NCBI GenBank assembly: GCA_019671135.1
Contig: JAHRHY010000011.1
Coordinates: 1,860,001 to 1,924,000, forward strand
Origin: Linnemannia hyalina
Taxonomy: Eukaryota > Mortierellomycota > Mortierellomycetes > Mortierellales > Mortierellaceae
Reading direction: 5' to 3'
DNA length: 64,000 nucleotides
Made by a program: the position numbers and the translations under genes
Notes under the pieces: model-generated
Told to the model about the DNA's origin: nothing
Seen by the model: the letters and a program-made list of their open reading frames with translations, nothing else
Database searches by the model: none
Part shown: in pieces, positions 1-12,896 of the stretch
How positions within the stretch are numbered: position 1 is the stretch's first letter
Layout: each line of letters opens with the position of its first letter

Positions 1-2282
1 TCTGACCTGCCCATAGAACTCGCATTCCTCATCCTCGCCTACCTCCCATACCGCTCGCTCGTCTCCCTCTCCCTAGTCGACCGCTACTGGCGAAACCTCA
101 CCTTCCACAACGACAGCGTCCTCTGGTACAACCTTGCCTCAAAACACGGCTTCCTCCCACGCTCTCCTCTTCTTACTCCTCCTTCAGAACCCTCCTCCTC
201 CTCCTCTACCCCCACCTCTACTTTAACTACTATCTCTACGACTTTGACACCCTCCTCGAGGCGCTGGTCTTTGGTCGATGCGCTTGCCAAACGACCAGGC
301 CTGAATCGAGCCCTTTCCCAAAGTCGCAACCGTCTCCTACCTATTGATTCTTCTTCAACGTCCTCCTCTAACTCACCATCCAACAGAAAAGCTACCACAA
401 CAGCACTACGACCTAGCTCACCTCTATCTACACTAACGACAAGCACAACGACAAAGACAACGCCAACAGCAACAACACAACAACTATGCGCACGACTCGA
501 ACGGGGCGAGGTTGAGACGTGGCGGGACTACTTTGAAGCATCACTGATCCTGCGACGGGAATGGATCAACGGCAAGCCAGCCACAAAGGAACTGCGCGGA
601 CACGACGTTGCTGTGATCTGTGTCAAGGTTTTGCCTGGTCGAGATCGGGTCGTCACTGGCGATCGGCTGGGCTTTCTCAAAGTCTGGTGCGCAGTGACGG
701 GAGTCTGTCTCAAGACTTATAAACGCCACATGATGGGGATATCGTCCCTGTCCATCCAGGGCGATCTCCTCGTCAGTGGTTCCTGGGTAAGTCAGGTTGT
801 ATGAAGGCAGGCCAAGCATGCAAGTTTTTCAGTGCAGTTCAGTTCTGAGAGTCCAGTGTGTTACAATGACAAGGTTTTTTTCTCGAGCACAAAATTAATA
901 AGCCCAGTTCATTTCTTCTCTATGAGTATAGGACAGCACAGTCGTGGTATGGAAGCAACTAGAGGAGGCACCCTATCTGAAGCGCGTCAAAGTAATCGAC
1001 CTGGGCGAACAAGTCATGAGCATGGATCTCGACAGTAACCTCGACCTGGCAATCGGGACAGTAGGGGGTCTGGTCATGATCATCTCCATCGAGACCCTCT
1101 CCTGTCTGCACACTTTTCAAAGCCCACACCCAAATCTTTGTACAGCCGTCTCGCTGGGTCCCAACAAAGTCGAAGCGGCGATTGGACTCAACTATTATGC
1201 TTGGGATCGAACCACTACCGCCCAGGTGGGCTTCTTTGCGGATCCGCACATCAAGAATATCACCTGTATGAAGGTCGATACGATTGAGAAGGTCTTGTTA
1301 ACGGGATCTCAGGATAGTAAGGTGCGCATGTTTAGCTGGGAGGCTAAGCCTATGCTGCTCAGACAGTATGGTGGCCATCGAGATGGAGTCCGATGTATCA
1401 CTCTTCAGGATGACATGATCATCACTGGGTCCGCCGACAAGGTACGCCCTTCTTTACTTGCTCGAGTGTGGATGTCTAGGTACATGATCAACTCCCCCGC
1501 ATATTTTTTTCTCACACTAGAAAATCTTCCCTGTATGACTCAATATAGACCGCTATGGTGACATTCAGGGGACGCCACGACTTTTGCAGAGCAGACTTAA
1601 CATTGCACGACGCACTAGTCGGAAACGAAGCATTCCTCTCAGACGTCTCTGAAAGAGTCCCCGAATCCGTCTCCCTCCCTCACTCAGCAAATGTGAACGC
1701 CATCGATTCAGACGCCAGCATGGTCGTGACAGGTGACGACGACGGCGTAGTCAGGATATTCGATTTCGGATTCGACCTCTGGCGACCTGCAGTCCCCTCA
1801 TCGCCCCGACTCTGTGGTCAGGCATCGCTTGTCTCGTCTGCATCGCCTACTTGTGTTTTGATGGCCAAACCAGGGCGGAGTAATGTGTCGATTGGGAACC
1901 GGCGGCAGACTTGGGGCACCTCTGCGTTGGCGGTCTTGGTCCGTGTTAAGAGTATATTGAATGGATCGGTAGCACAGGAGCCAGATTCTGGTGTTTCATC
2001 CGCTTGGATGAACGTTGACGAGATTTATCGACGAATGGTCGACTGGGATCTCTTGCCCGTCAGGTACCGATTACTCTATCTTTTTCTTTGCAATAAGTCC
2101 TTGTTTAATTATAACTTACTGACCACTGGCCTTGTTTTTTTCTACATCTCACGAAACCAACCAGTCAAGGATCGACACCGAAGCATACTCTGAACCTAGC
2201 GTTGCATATGATGGCAAAATCGGATCCACCGACCGTTCTCCTAGATAGCTCCGTGAGTCCACATCGATTTGCCCTTCCATAA
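1..2282 (+). CDS. F-box / WD40-repeat protein, 5'-truncated by the window edge
   Basis: Likely substrate-recognition subunit of an SCF ubiquitin ligase. The frame is open from base 1 and starts inside an F-box (DLPIELAFLILAYLPYRSL, then VDRYWRNL and VLWYNLA). A Ser/Thr-rich linker follows, then WD40 blades ending in WD-like dipeptides (GFLKVWC, SGSW|DSTVVVWK, SKVRMFSW, GVVRIFDF). Proposed exons are 1-786, 932-1441, 1549-2063 and 2165-2282. The first two junctions are phase 0 and the last is phase 2, each with a GT donor and AG acceptor, and each restores the WD40 reading frame. The 3' end is the weakest part: a GTGAGT just before the stop at 2280-2282 could be another donor. The gene is convergent with the kinase gene, whose stop lies about 100 bp away. 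The start codon lies outside the window. Confidence 0.8.
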
Positions 2283-2384
2283 TAGACCCATCCTTTGCAC
2301 TCATTTCTCGCTCGCATTAATTAAACTGTAGAAAACAGCGAAACCATTGTTTGGGGATACTACAACAAAGCGAAAAACGCTAAA

Positions 2385-5300
2385 CTACAAGGCAGAGTCA
2401 ACATTCATATCCTGGCACTCGTCAGCCCCCATTGCAGCTGCAGCTGCAGCTTCCTCGGCCTCGGCTTCCGCCTCAGCGGCCTCAGTATCGGCATCGAGCT
2501 GCGCCTTCATCTCGCGCAGACGTTCAAGGACCTGCTTGGTATCAGGGCGTTGCTCAGGGTCAGACTGACACATATCCTTGAGGAGAGAAATTACATCCTG
2601 TTGGACCACATCTCCGTTCAAGAACCGCATCACAACCTCACCGCTCTTGCGACGTGGCTCTTCCTTTCTCAATGAGGCCGATGAGGACCGAGAACGAGGG
2701 GTATGGGCCCTGACGAGGGGTGATGGTAGAGGTAAGGGCGAGACGGGTGTTGAAGGTTGAGAGGATTTGAAGGATCGGTCGGGAGAGTAGCCTGACAGGA
2801 AGTGGTTCAAGGGTTGACTCCGAGGACTGGCGGGATACAAGTAGCCGCTAGGAGAGTTCATAGACGATGCTGAAGAGGGATCGAGCATGTCATAATCCCG
2901 AGAGAGCTGGGTGTTGATCCTGGGCAGGTGAGGTGGAGGTGCAAGAGAGTTGGAAGAAGGAGAGCGCAGGGTGGAGTTGCTGCCTTGTCGGCTCAGACGA
3001 AGTCCTTGAGGATGACTGGCAGACTGGGTAGCTTGCATCTGGGCTGCTGACGAGGTGGTGGCTAGACTGTTGGAGGTCACTTTGGGGACTTGACCACGGT
3101 CATGGACCCACCGCTGATCCTCCCATAGCCAGAATCCACCCTTCTTGATCCAAACCATCATCTCCATGACACTCTTCAGCTTGTGGAAGGGTTCCTGTGC
3201 AGTCAATCCGATGACATAAAGCGAAACGCCCAGAGAGTACATGTCGATACTCTGGCCATAGTGAGCACCTCCGGCCACGGAAGCAAACATCTCGGGTGCA
3301 GAGTAAGGGGGCGTACCCCGTCCGAGTCCTCCTTCAAGTCCAAGGTGCATCGAGTCCTTTTTGGTTCCTTTGTCCTTGGTCGAGAACCTACTCGCTCCGA
3401 AATCCGACAACTTGACGTCCAATGACGAATTCAACTAAAGAATAACAAAAAAAATGAGAGCACAGCACGACCGCATGTTAATATAACTCGACTCTTTTTT
3501 TGTGTTCTCATGACCGATCTATGTTTTTTTTCTCCACGAGGCGCTGACATGTGTGTTTGTTCGTTCATTCTTTCTCCAGTTCTTACCAAGATGTTATGAG
3601 GCTTGATATCATGATGGACAAGACCAGCCTCATGAATACAGTCAACCGCCTCCAACAGCTGAAGTGCCCAGGTGAGCCACTGGCGGTAGTCGACTCTCTC
3701 AGGATGATGGCGGATCCAGTCCCAGACAGTGCCGTTCTGACAGTTCTCCAACAACAGGACCCACTCTGCTTCCTGGTCCGTACCCCGTGGTATCCGGTCA
3801 ACATGTGCAACATCTCCGATCGACAGGCCTTGTTGGGTGGTCTGGTCGTAAAGTCCATAAAAGTCGACCAGATATTTCCGTCCCGGATGATCGGCCTGCT
3901 CCGCATGCAGTCGTCTCAGAATCTCTGCTTCGGCCAGTCCGACTGACTGAGATTCTGCATCTGTGAAGAGACACTTGGCAGCGCAAAGGACTGCTTCTGC
4001 ATTTGATTCTTCTTCCTGTTGTTCCACGCTGGGTATCATCCTGTCTCCTTGAAAAATGTCGTTGCATGTGAGATTACGCATAGCCTTGCGTGAGGAGAGA
4101 TATTCCTTCATGGGAGCAGATGAGGGATGCAACCAGGCATTGTAGACCTCGGCATTGAGTCCATGTCCAAGCAAGTTGACCTTGCTCCGGTCCAAGTCGA
4201 GCGAAAAGGCAGACCGGCATTCAACCCTGTCAGCAGACCATGTCTTGGAGTCACTTGCGCTGCTGTTTTTGTTGTTGTTGTTGTTGCTGCTGATGTTGCT
4301 GTTGATGTTACTGCTGCACAACAACGAGTCGTCGCTGTTCAAGAGTTGGCTAGAAAGGGAAGCCGAGGATGGGAGCTGGAGGGAGGGTGTGAAGGGAGAT
4401 GTCGAGGGTGGAGGGAAGGAACGTGGCATGTGGACTGGAGAGCGAAGCGTCCAAATTGGGCTTGACTCATTACTCGTCCTTTCGTCAGCCGTTGTTTGTC
4501 GTATCCGTGCAGTAAGGGGTGACTCTGTTGATTCTATTACTGGGGTAGGACGGGTTGCTTCTGCTTCTGATGTCAACCCCTGCTGCTGCTCTCCATAACT
4601 GCTGCTGCTGCTCAACATTTTGGAGGACTTGATCCCTTTTGAGTCCATAGGTTGTCCATGTGCTGTAGAGTCATAGGGTTATTATGGGGTGAAAGAATGA
4701 AAGGAGGCCTTTGTTAGAATATTAATTCAGCACAAAAAAAAATACAGACAGCTAAAAGACAAGAGGCCCAAGTCCTCTGAACCACAGTGAATGCACCCTT
4801 GACCCACAAGGATCAAACAAAGAAGGAGAGAGACCTTGAACAAGCGAGGAGAAAGAGGGAAAGAGGGAAAGAGGGAAAGAGGGAGAGGGAGAAGGCCAAA
4901 AAAGGGGTAAAACAAAGAAGTAGAAGAGGATTACTAGTTTCTTTCATGAACCAAATCGAAAAGCGTAGAATGATGTGTTATCTGTCCTCTGGCGAATAAG
5001 CAAAAAGGCAGACCCCTTTGTCGTCCTCTACTTTTGATGGATGGACAATTGATACCACAACGACTGCACAACAGCGACAACACCACAACGAAAACGCCAC
5101 ACTTGCTGCACACACAATGACCGAGGCGGGTAAAAGAACAGGAAAGTAGCTGCAAGGGAAAAGAAAACGAAAACACCGACCCAACAGACTGGGCTGAACT
5201 TACACAAAGTTGCTGCATCTGCATCCCTGATTCCTGTTCCTGCTCCTGCTCCTGTTGTCGCTGCTATTGCTGCTGTCGCATTCGTGCTTGCATCGGTGGC

Positions 5301-5906
5301 GAGGGAACGTTTGTTGTGGAGATGAATTTTACTACTATACGTCGACGGTGCTGCTGCTGCTGCGGTGTAGTGGTGTTGGAGGGGTCGCGGTGCCAAGGGA
5401 GAATGGGCGGGTGTGGTTGCTGCCGTTGTTGTTGTTGTTGTTGGTATTGACGATACTGCTTCTGCTGTGCCAAGACTTGGCGGGGTGGAAGAGGCTCGGA
5501 GGGAGGAGATGTTGGGTCCTGAGAGACTCGACCAGGCCCGGTCAAAGATGGAGTTTCGTGAAGGGGAAGGGGGCGGGGAGGCGAGGGAGACGGCGGCGGG
5601 ATCGTTTGTAGAGAGGAAGGCACGATGCTTTTTGTTGGCGGAAGGGGTTGAGTTGTTGTTGAGGAGGGAAGGGGGGCAGTCTGTGTTGTTGTCGTTTGTT
5701 TTTGAGCAAGGCGGGGATGATGATGGTGACTCTTTGGGGAAGAGGAGGGAGGAGTCGGAAGAAAGCGTATTGCTGTTGTTGTTGCTGTTGTTATCGATTG
5801 AGGGTGCGGTCGGATCGTCGTAGAAGATGGAGCCAGGGCGAAAGGGAGATGCGACCGACTGCTGTCGATGTCCGAAGGAGGATATCAGCGGGGACTCCGA
5901 GGGCAT
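2385..5906 (-). CDS. Ser/Thr protein kinase with long low-complexity N-terminus (3 exons, 942 aa)
   Basis: Exons on the minus strand are 5906-5204, 4662-3587 and 3434-2385. The donor GTAAGT at 5203 and acceptor CTACAG before 4662 join in phase 1, so the N-terminal exon (starting MPSESPLISSF) runs in frame into the kinase exon. The second junction is phase 0. Visible kinase features are a glycine-rich loop (GHGLNAEVY, about residues 400-408), an AAK lysine, catalytic loop HHDIKPHN (584-591; D586, K588, N591), DFG at 604-606 and APE at 639-641. DPEQRPD is the subdomain XI arginine region. All catalytic residues are present. A Ser/Pro-rich insert of about 150 residues separates subdomains X and XI. 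The first 390 residues are Ser/Thr/Asn/Pro-rich and probably disordered. I could not place it in a named kinase family. A start at 4648 would give a shorter protein of the same kinase. Confidence 0.8.
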
Positions 5907-8761
5907 TATTATTATGTCAGTTGTTTTGGGAAAGAGGGAAGGTGATCGAGTGAGGGTATGAGGAAAGGTAAATGAGAATGAAGAAAGGAGAGTGAAAGGA
6001 GTGAATGAGTATTGATCGAGGGAAGAGAATGAAAGTGAAAGTGAATGTGAATGAGAAAGAGAGGACAAGAAAGATCGGGGGAACAAAAAAAAGAAAAAAA
6101 GAAGAAAAAAGTCAAGAGAAAAAAAAAAAAAAAAAGAATATGAAAAAAGAAAGAAATGAAATCAAGACAGGAAGCTGATAAATGGGTGATTTGGTTTCGA
6201 TTGAATGAACAGGGAAAAAAAGAAGACAAATGGCGACAGTCAACGAAGGGTAAACAAACAAACAAACATGACAAACATATACAATAATGCTGAGAGGGGC
6301 AGAGAGAGGGAGTCATAGCAGTAGCAGTAGCTGTGCCAGAGCATCATCATCATCATCATCATCTCCCCCTTGAAGAAAGGAAAGAGTCGAACGCCACCGA
6401 CAAGACTATTCCAACACATCACCACTCACAGAAAATGTAGTGGCCAAACACAGCCAGTCAAAGTATCCCGGGTGATGTTCACACCACATTTCCTTTTTTT
6501 TTGCTCGAGTGTTTCATGCTACTACAGACTGGAAGAATGAAAAAAAAAGGAGTCGAGCACCATCTTCATCGTCAATTAGGTAGAAAAAGACATAGGGGGT
6601 GAAAGGGAAACAAACAAGAATCACAAGGGGCAGTAGACGTAGTAAGAGGGAGGAACGATGTGGCAAACAAGCCTTGTTTAGTGGAGGGAAAAAAACAGAC
6701 AGTCAGAGAGAGAGGAATAAAAGGCAAAAGCTTACTACTCCCATCCCTTTGTTGACTCGACATCTTCTCCCTCCATCCCCTTTGTCACCTCTTTTTCTTT
6801 TTAGTAGAAGAAGAGGGAGTGAGGAGCAACATTTTGACTAATGCACGACTAGGCTACTTCTGGCAAAAGAGTGAACGAGAGGGAACCATTGCGACCCAAT
6901 TGATTTCTCACGCATCCTCTGATTTTTTCACGGGCCACTCTCTCTCTCTCTCTCTCTTTCTCTCACTGTCGTTCTCATCACTCGTTCTTTCCAGCGACGT
7001 AGCTCATAGCTTGCATTTCCCGGATTTCTTTCTCCCTCTCTCTGTCATCCATCGTGGATACGGTTGAGCAAAGGAAGTTACAGAAGGAAAAAGATGACAG
7101 AATACAGTATTACCCAGCCGGTCCTTCTCCACAATGCCTTCTCCGAAAAGTCTTTTTTTTTCTTTCCCTCTTCTTCTTCTCGATGACGCAGGTGACGAAG
7201 AGTCATGCACATCGCTGAATAATCTCGCAAAAAGAAAAAAGAAAAAAAAAAAAAGCTCTCACGGAATCCTACCTGCGAATAAACAACACCATCCTGTCGT
7301 CTTTCTTTTCTTGTCGCCTCAGTTTTTTGGATTATGATTATCAAGCGCATGTCAATGGAACCAAGGGTGAAAGGGGGGGAGAAGACAACGGATGATGGAA
7401 ATGAAAGAGAGTTATAGAGAGCAAGAAAAGTAAGACAGGGCAATGAGACGTCGTCACCCTTACGCCGTCTCTTCTTTGTTCACTGGCAAGCCAAATCAAG
7501 AAATGCGCATGTTTTGTTTGCATGCTTGTTGCATGAGAGTAACAACAACGACGACAAGAATAAGAAGAAAAGGGCGTAGAGAGCGGAGAGTGTTCTTTGA
7601 TACATTTTGTTGTAATCTTGCACACAAAAAAAGAAAATGGGGGAGAGGTAGAGAGTTTTGTGTGTGTGTGTGTGCGAGTGTGCGATGAGAGAGAGAGTGA
7701 GGGGCGTGCTTCCCATTTTGTCTTTATTAGGGAAGATATGTTATCTGTCTTAAGAGACTCATCAACAAATGAGCGCCCATCATCTAATCTTATCTCATCC
7801 TCCCTCTAAGAATGTATCACCTCTCTTTCAGTCTCAAGAACAAAACACACAAACCCCTCTTTGCTACAAAATAAAGATCCCGAAAGAACGTCAGATAATC
7901 GGAATGGTGGCTACTCTGCTTCTTTCTTTTTGTTTCCCTTCATCTGCTCTCACCGGAGGGGTTTCTTTCCCCACCTGGGTTTGAGGGCTAGAGATAATGC
8001 CTACCATGCAGGCTAAGCCGGGTATTGAAATACAAACAATTAACCAAGTAGCCCTCATTATATGTGATGGTGCGGGATACAACAAGGGTCTGGCCTGCAC
8101 CCATGTCCAGCTTGTGATCAACAAAGTATGAAATGCATATATCATCATGGAATGGATGAATGGTTACTGTAGGCAAAATCATTGAAAGGGCTATGCCAAC
8201 AATGATTTTGAGCTCTCCTTTTTTCTTTTGTTGACGCAGATACATTGAATTAGCGCGCATTGCACGTTATGTCCCTCTTCGACCATTTGCACAGCCCAAT
8301 TTTATTATATTTTTAACCTGTTGATCATTCTGCGACCAAGGGAAAAAAATGAAGAGAAGCATCGCGAAGGGACTGGAAGCATTTTGACAGGGAAGTGCAC
8401 TATTCAAAGACAGAACTGGCACGGTTCAACGACCTTCTTTCTTTGCTTCCTGTGCCACCCAATACCTAAATAAGGCTAGCACTGTACCCCACCGCCACGC
8501 CACCCGCTTAGCAAATACAAACAGTCAACACCCTCGTGCTGTGCCCAAGCAGCAAACCACAACGGCGAATGAATTACAAGCAAAAGAAGAATAAAGGGGA
8601 AATGAATGCTGGTTTTTATTTTATGTTGTTTGGAGAAAAGAAGTGCAAGAGGGATAAAAGTTGTGTTGGTTGTTGGGTATCTAATAAAATGGGATATTGA
8701 GCGGACGATAACACAAAGCAAAAGGAGCAAAAACAAACAAAGACGAGAAAGAAAAGGCGAC
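5907..8761. other. Intergenic region upstream of the kinase gene; simple repeats only
   Basis: No convincing coding sequence on either strand. The open frames here translate to Ser/Phe/Leu or Lys/Arg low complexity. It holds purine-rich stretches (about 5950-6150), a short (atc)n run near 6340-6360, (ct)n near 6940-6965, (tg)n near 7655-7675 and several A or T runs. It probably contains the kinase promoter and 5' UTR (both flanking genes are on the minus strand) and the 3' UTR of the zinc-finger gene. Confidence 0.5.
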
Positions 8762-10428
8762 TTAGGGTTGATCCTCTGTCCGTTCGTCGTCCGACTTTCC
8801 AAAGTTGGGAAAGTGGGCGAGGATCAAGGGGTTGATCTTCTTCGGAGGCAGATCGACAAGAGGCATGGCATTGGGCGAGTTGATCTGGATCAGGTACATG
8901 TTGCACAGGTTGCGGCCGCCCTCAACTTTCAAGTGTCGGTTCAGTGCATCCATCCTAGCAAAGTGGTGTTGGCAACGCTCACATGCAAAGGGACGAACAC
9001 CGCGGTGGAGTCTCTCATGGCGATTCTTGTCATGGAGGCGGGCAAACTGACGTTCGCAATGGTCGCACTGGTACGGACGTAGGTTGGTGTGGGTCCTGAT
9101 GTGAGAGTTGAGATTGTAGGGTCTGGAGAAACTCTTGGTGCATCCCTCATAGTCGCACTTGTAGATACCTTGAGCGCCACTGCTGCCTTGTGTGGATCCG
9201 GTAGCAGAGTTTGTTGGGCTGGTGGCGGACAAGGCATTCTGGTCTGTTGACAAGGTAGGCGATAGGGGCTGTGGAGTCACGGATGAGGAGGTGGACTCTG
9301 ATTGGAAAAAGTTCAGGGACATGGCAAAATCCGGTGCCAATTGGCCCATGACATCGCTTTCGGAGAAGCGGCGCTCATACTCCTCCGTGGTGGAATGACC
9401 GGCGCTCAGGGTGCGACGGTGCTGAGACAGGGGCAGCCAGGTAGGCGAGCCGATGGCTGCGGCGGAGGATGGCATGATGGGTGAGGACGGTGCAGAGAGT
9501 TGTCTTGAACTGAGTTGATCGGCGAGTCCAGAATGGAGATCTGTTGGGTGAGAGTGTGAGCTGTGGCGGTTGTAAGGGTGCCAATGGAGTGATGAGCGGG
9601 ACTCGATGGGGTGGATGTGGCCCTGGGCAAGGCTGAGGTTGTGGGGGGCCGAGAGGGCGATCTGTCGTTGGTACTCGTTGTCTGCTGCCCAGAGATTTAC
9701 TTGTGGAGGAGCACTGCACATTTCCGTATCTGATGTTAGGAAAAAAGTTGCAAAGGAAAAGAACAATATCCGTTAGGCTGGTTTTGTCGTGAGAGGTGAC
9801 AAATTAAATGTGACAAGACACACATATTCCCATTCGCACAAATTGCACAGCCTCATCATAATTGCGCACACTGTCATGTACCTTGGTTTTGCCCTTGCTC
9901 GCAATATCCTTGGGTAGTGGCGGTGGTGCCGTTCACACCGGCTATTCTTGGGAGTATTGATCGAGAGGGATGGTTCGCTGCGGAGTGGTCAAATGGCTGG
10001 GCTGTGAGTGTGTATCGCTGACCCCTAAGCGCAAGGTCATCCAGCAAGGAAGATGTGTCCAGGAGGGTGTTTTGGTAGGAGACGCTGATGGGCATCGAAG
10101 TAGGGCTGGAAGTGAGGTTGTTGGTGGTGGTGTTGAGGCTGAGGTAGGCAAAAGGGGTGGAGCACTGCTGTATTTTGCCAGAGACCGAGGGCGAAGGAGG
10201 AAATGAGATGGGCGAAGGGGATGCAGGGTGGTTGTTGGGAGAGGAGATTTGGGGCATGGAGGACTGCTCGTCGCCGGAAGGGGGATCGAGCGAGGGCATC
10301 TCGTTGCTTGTAAGGAGGGAATCGTCCTGTGAGAAGTAATCGAGAACATCCTGGGTGTCAACTAGGCTTGGTTGTTCGAGCCAGGCATGGGTGCTGTGGG
10401 ATGTGATTTGTCCGGGGATATGAGCCAT
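8762..10428 (-). CDS. Crz1-like C2H2 zinc-finger transcription factor (504 aa)
   Basis: Nuclear DNA-binding protein of the calcineurin-responsive Crz1/Prz1 type. Exons on the minus strand are 10428-9882 and 9729-8762, joined in phase 1 (Gly/Asp codon) at GTACAT and CATCAG. Three C2H2 fingers occupy about residues 372-455: YKCDYEGCTKSFSRPYNLNSH, YQCDHCERQFARLHDKNRH and FACERCQHHFARMDALNRHL. The third finger is followed by KVEGGRNLC, the hallmark tail of fungal Crz1 fingers. The rest is Ser/Pro/Gln-rich, as in the regulatory region of Crz1 proteins. I saw no unequivocal PxIxIT calcineurin-docking motif; PRIAGV (about residue 160) is at best degenerate. Family membership rests on the finger sequences. 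Control by calcineurin is inference. Confidence 0.85.
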
Positions 10429-10790
10429 TGTAACGAATGTGTATGGGTGTTTGTGGTTCGAATGAAATGAAACGGATGAATGGGATGAAAGGGATTGTCA
10501 CACAGAAAAGATATGCAAAATGAACCAAGAGAGGGTCAAGACGAGGAGGAGGACTATTTAAACTATGATCGTTGTTAATTTGCAGGACGTAAGAGGGAAA
10601 AGTGAGCAAGAAGGGTGAAGAAGCTGAGGATGAGAGAGGGATCGAAGTAGTCAAAGAGATGAGAGAGAGATAGGAGGAAGGGGAGATTGCTTGCTTGTAG
10701 TAGCTTGGTAATGATATGTTGTTGTTGCTGAAGATGGAGAAGAGAGAGAAAGAGACGCGTGCTTCATGGAATGGATGGGACTTAGCCTGC

Positions 10791-10798
10791 CTTTTATA
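10791..10798 (-). promoter_or_regulatory. Candidate TATA box of the Crz1-like gene
   Basis: The minus strand reads GGTATAAAAGG here, a consensus TATA element about 365 nt upstream of the ATG at 10428. If it is used, the gene has a 5' UTR of roughly 330 nt. Confidence 0.4.
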
Positions 10799-12230
10799 CC
10801 CGTCAATCTCTTAAGCCGTGTGGCAGTGCTCCTTTACACCGCAAGAGACACAGTTTTCTTTCTTTTGACCCAGCCAATGGGAAATGTATTCAACATTACA
10901 GCTGCTTTAGGACACCCTGCAACCCCCTTGATACTCCCTCTTTTTTTTCTTTTTACTGCTGCTCATCTTTTTTCTTGTTGCTGACTGTATGTGCTCATGC
11001 CACTGCTAATGGCTGAACTCAACTCTTGTTTGCTACCACGACTTAATGCAAATGCGAATGAATCGGCCAGCGGGGCTGTGAAAAGACAATGACAATAACA
11101 AACACCAGCAACTTCTATCCATCAATCCATGTAAGCAAGATACGCATCGGTCATTGAAAGAAAAGGGAAAGGGTACCATAGACAATCATTTCCAGCCTCT
11201 TCTCCTATGCTTCGTCTAGGAAAAAAAATGTAAACTCAAACCACACTCTAACGGACCTTTTGTTTTCTCGTTAAACGTGCTCAATAACAAACAAAAACAC
11301 TGTCTTCACTCTATGCAGGAACCATCCTTCATCTCCCCTGCCAATACGGAGAGTTCCCCGCAGTAATCACACATCTCACATCACACCCTTCATCTTTTCA
11401 CACTACACAGTGCACGCACAAAATGAAAATGATGCTGCATCCACACCCAGCTCATTTTACACCTTTTATTTTCTCTCCCTCTTTCACCTTCTCTCTGTGG
11501 ATATTATCCGCCTGTGTCCCTGTCCGGAAATAAATGTGATAGAAGAATGAGATGTAACGGGATGAATGACGGGAAACAGGAAAGCTTCATTCAAGTTTGG
11601 TTTTCGCAAGGAGGTCCAACAAGGCACGGCGCATTAGACATATCATGTCTCTCTTTTGATTTTGTTCAAGTGAATGCCCTTTTTTCCTTTCTTTTCTTTT
11701 GTCTTCATTCTCTGTCTTTACGCCAGATGCCAGACATGTTCTGCAGATTCGAGGTGGGAAATACGTTGAGCATTTGGTGTGAACCTGGTGGATCCACACA
11801 TGGAGGGTGAATCGGGTGTAGTAGTGGTTTTTTATTTTTTATATGAGCAAACCTGGTACTTTCTGAGCACTGATTTTCGCCATCGGTCTGCCGACTGCCG
11901 AAGCCTAACCTACATGCAGCTTACCTTCGTTATGCTAGTATACTTGTTTTCATCCTCCTTATTCCCCTCCTCCTCCTCCTTCTCCTCATTTTCCTCCTCA
12001 TTCTCCTCATGTTCCAATACGCTATCTTCTTTATCCATAGGTTCAATCAATAGCACACCTTATTTTGTCTCTTTGATCTAGTCTCCCACGGTTGTTTTAC
12101 AGGCCAGCGTGCTTTCTTTTGTATTATCCCGATAGGCCCACGCCCATTGGACGTTAATATGTTACTACGGCGGCAGCGTAGCCTTTGCGAGCGTCTTACT
12201 TTCCTCAAGTCATTCCCTTGGTACACCTTT

Positions 12231-12896
12231 CTACTTGCGTGTGCACTGCCACACGGACATGGGTGTAGAACCAGTCGTTGTTTTTGTTACAGTACAGTAC
12301 CGTTTGTCGTTTTCAATCCGTCCGCACTCCCTTTTCCGCCCCAACCATTCTAGGAAGGGACAAACTGAGCATGGAAAAAAAAGTGCTCTGCGACATACGT
12401 TAATGAATACATTAATCATGCCGTGGCTTCTACGCAAAATGGTGGCTTTGTGTGGCAGTGCATATACGCTGGGACATAGATGTTTCCAGTATTCAAAAGC
12501 AGAGATTGAAAAAAACCAATAATGGCAGCCAACATAGCCCAAAAACTGTGCGGATATGATATAGTTTGGTATGGGCGTTTTTATTTGTTGAAGCATGGAA
12601 GGGTCTGTTTGCCCTGCGTCGCAATGCTTCCGCTTGAGAGTACCATGCGACATCGTAAACTGTTGTCCGATTAAGCAAAATTTGTTCCATTTTCTTTGGA
12701 AACACAAAACCAAACCGTCTCCTTCCCCCGTTGAGCCACCGCCCCCCTTGTCGATCCACTCGTAGGGATAGAAGCAACGATCCCGTCCAAAGAATCCGCC
12801 CAGAAAGTATTGAACCGGGCTGAGACATATTGTCTCGCGGCAGCGGCGCATGTACAAGGGTTCTCCTCTCCGATCACAATATTGTTGTTCTAGCAA
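12231..12896 (-). CDS. Unrecognised 221-codon open frame, doubtful gene
   Basis: This is the only long non-repetitive open frame in the 3.6-kb intergenic region. The translation is not low complexity and is rich in Cys, Arg, Tyr and Phe (CRRETICLSPVQYFLGGFFG near the start). I recognise no domain, signal peptide or family. An uninterrupted 221-codon frame is unlikely by chance at any one place but not very surprising across 64 kb. It could be coding, a remnant of an old insertion, or chance. Confidence 0.2.
   Translation of the reverse strand: MLEQQYCDRRGEPLYMRRCRETICLSPVQYFLGGFFGRDRCFYPYEWIDKGGGGSTGEGDGLVLCFQRKWNKFCLIGQQFTMSHGTLKRKHCDAGQTDPSMLQQIKTPIPNYIISAQFLGYVGCHYWFFSISAFEYWKHLCPSVYALPHKATILRRSHGMINVFINVCRRALFFPCSVCPFLEWLGRKRECGRIENDKRYCTVTKTTTGSTPMSVWQCTRK

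Noticed and set aside
5027..5203. Read-through end of the kinase N-terminal frame as a stand-alone 350-aa protein
   Set aside because: The GTAAGT donor at 5203 and in-phase acceptor at 4662 give a complete kinase; the read-through adds only Cys/Val/Phe filler.
4787..7100. Several low-complexity open frames (Arg/Glu-, Ser/Phe-rich)
   Set aside because: They follow purine or pyrimidine tracts, with no splice-consistent extension except the kinase N-terminal exon.
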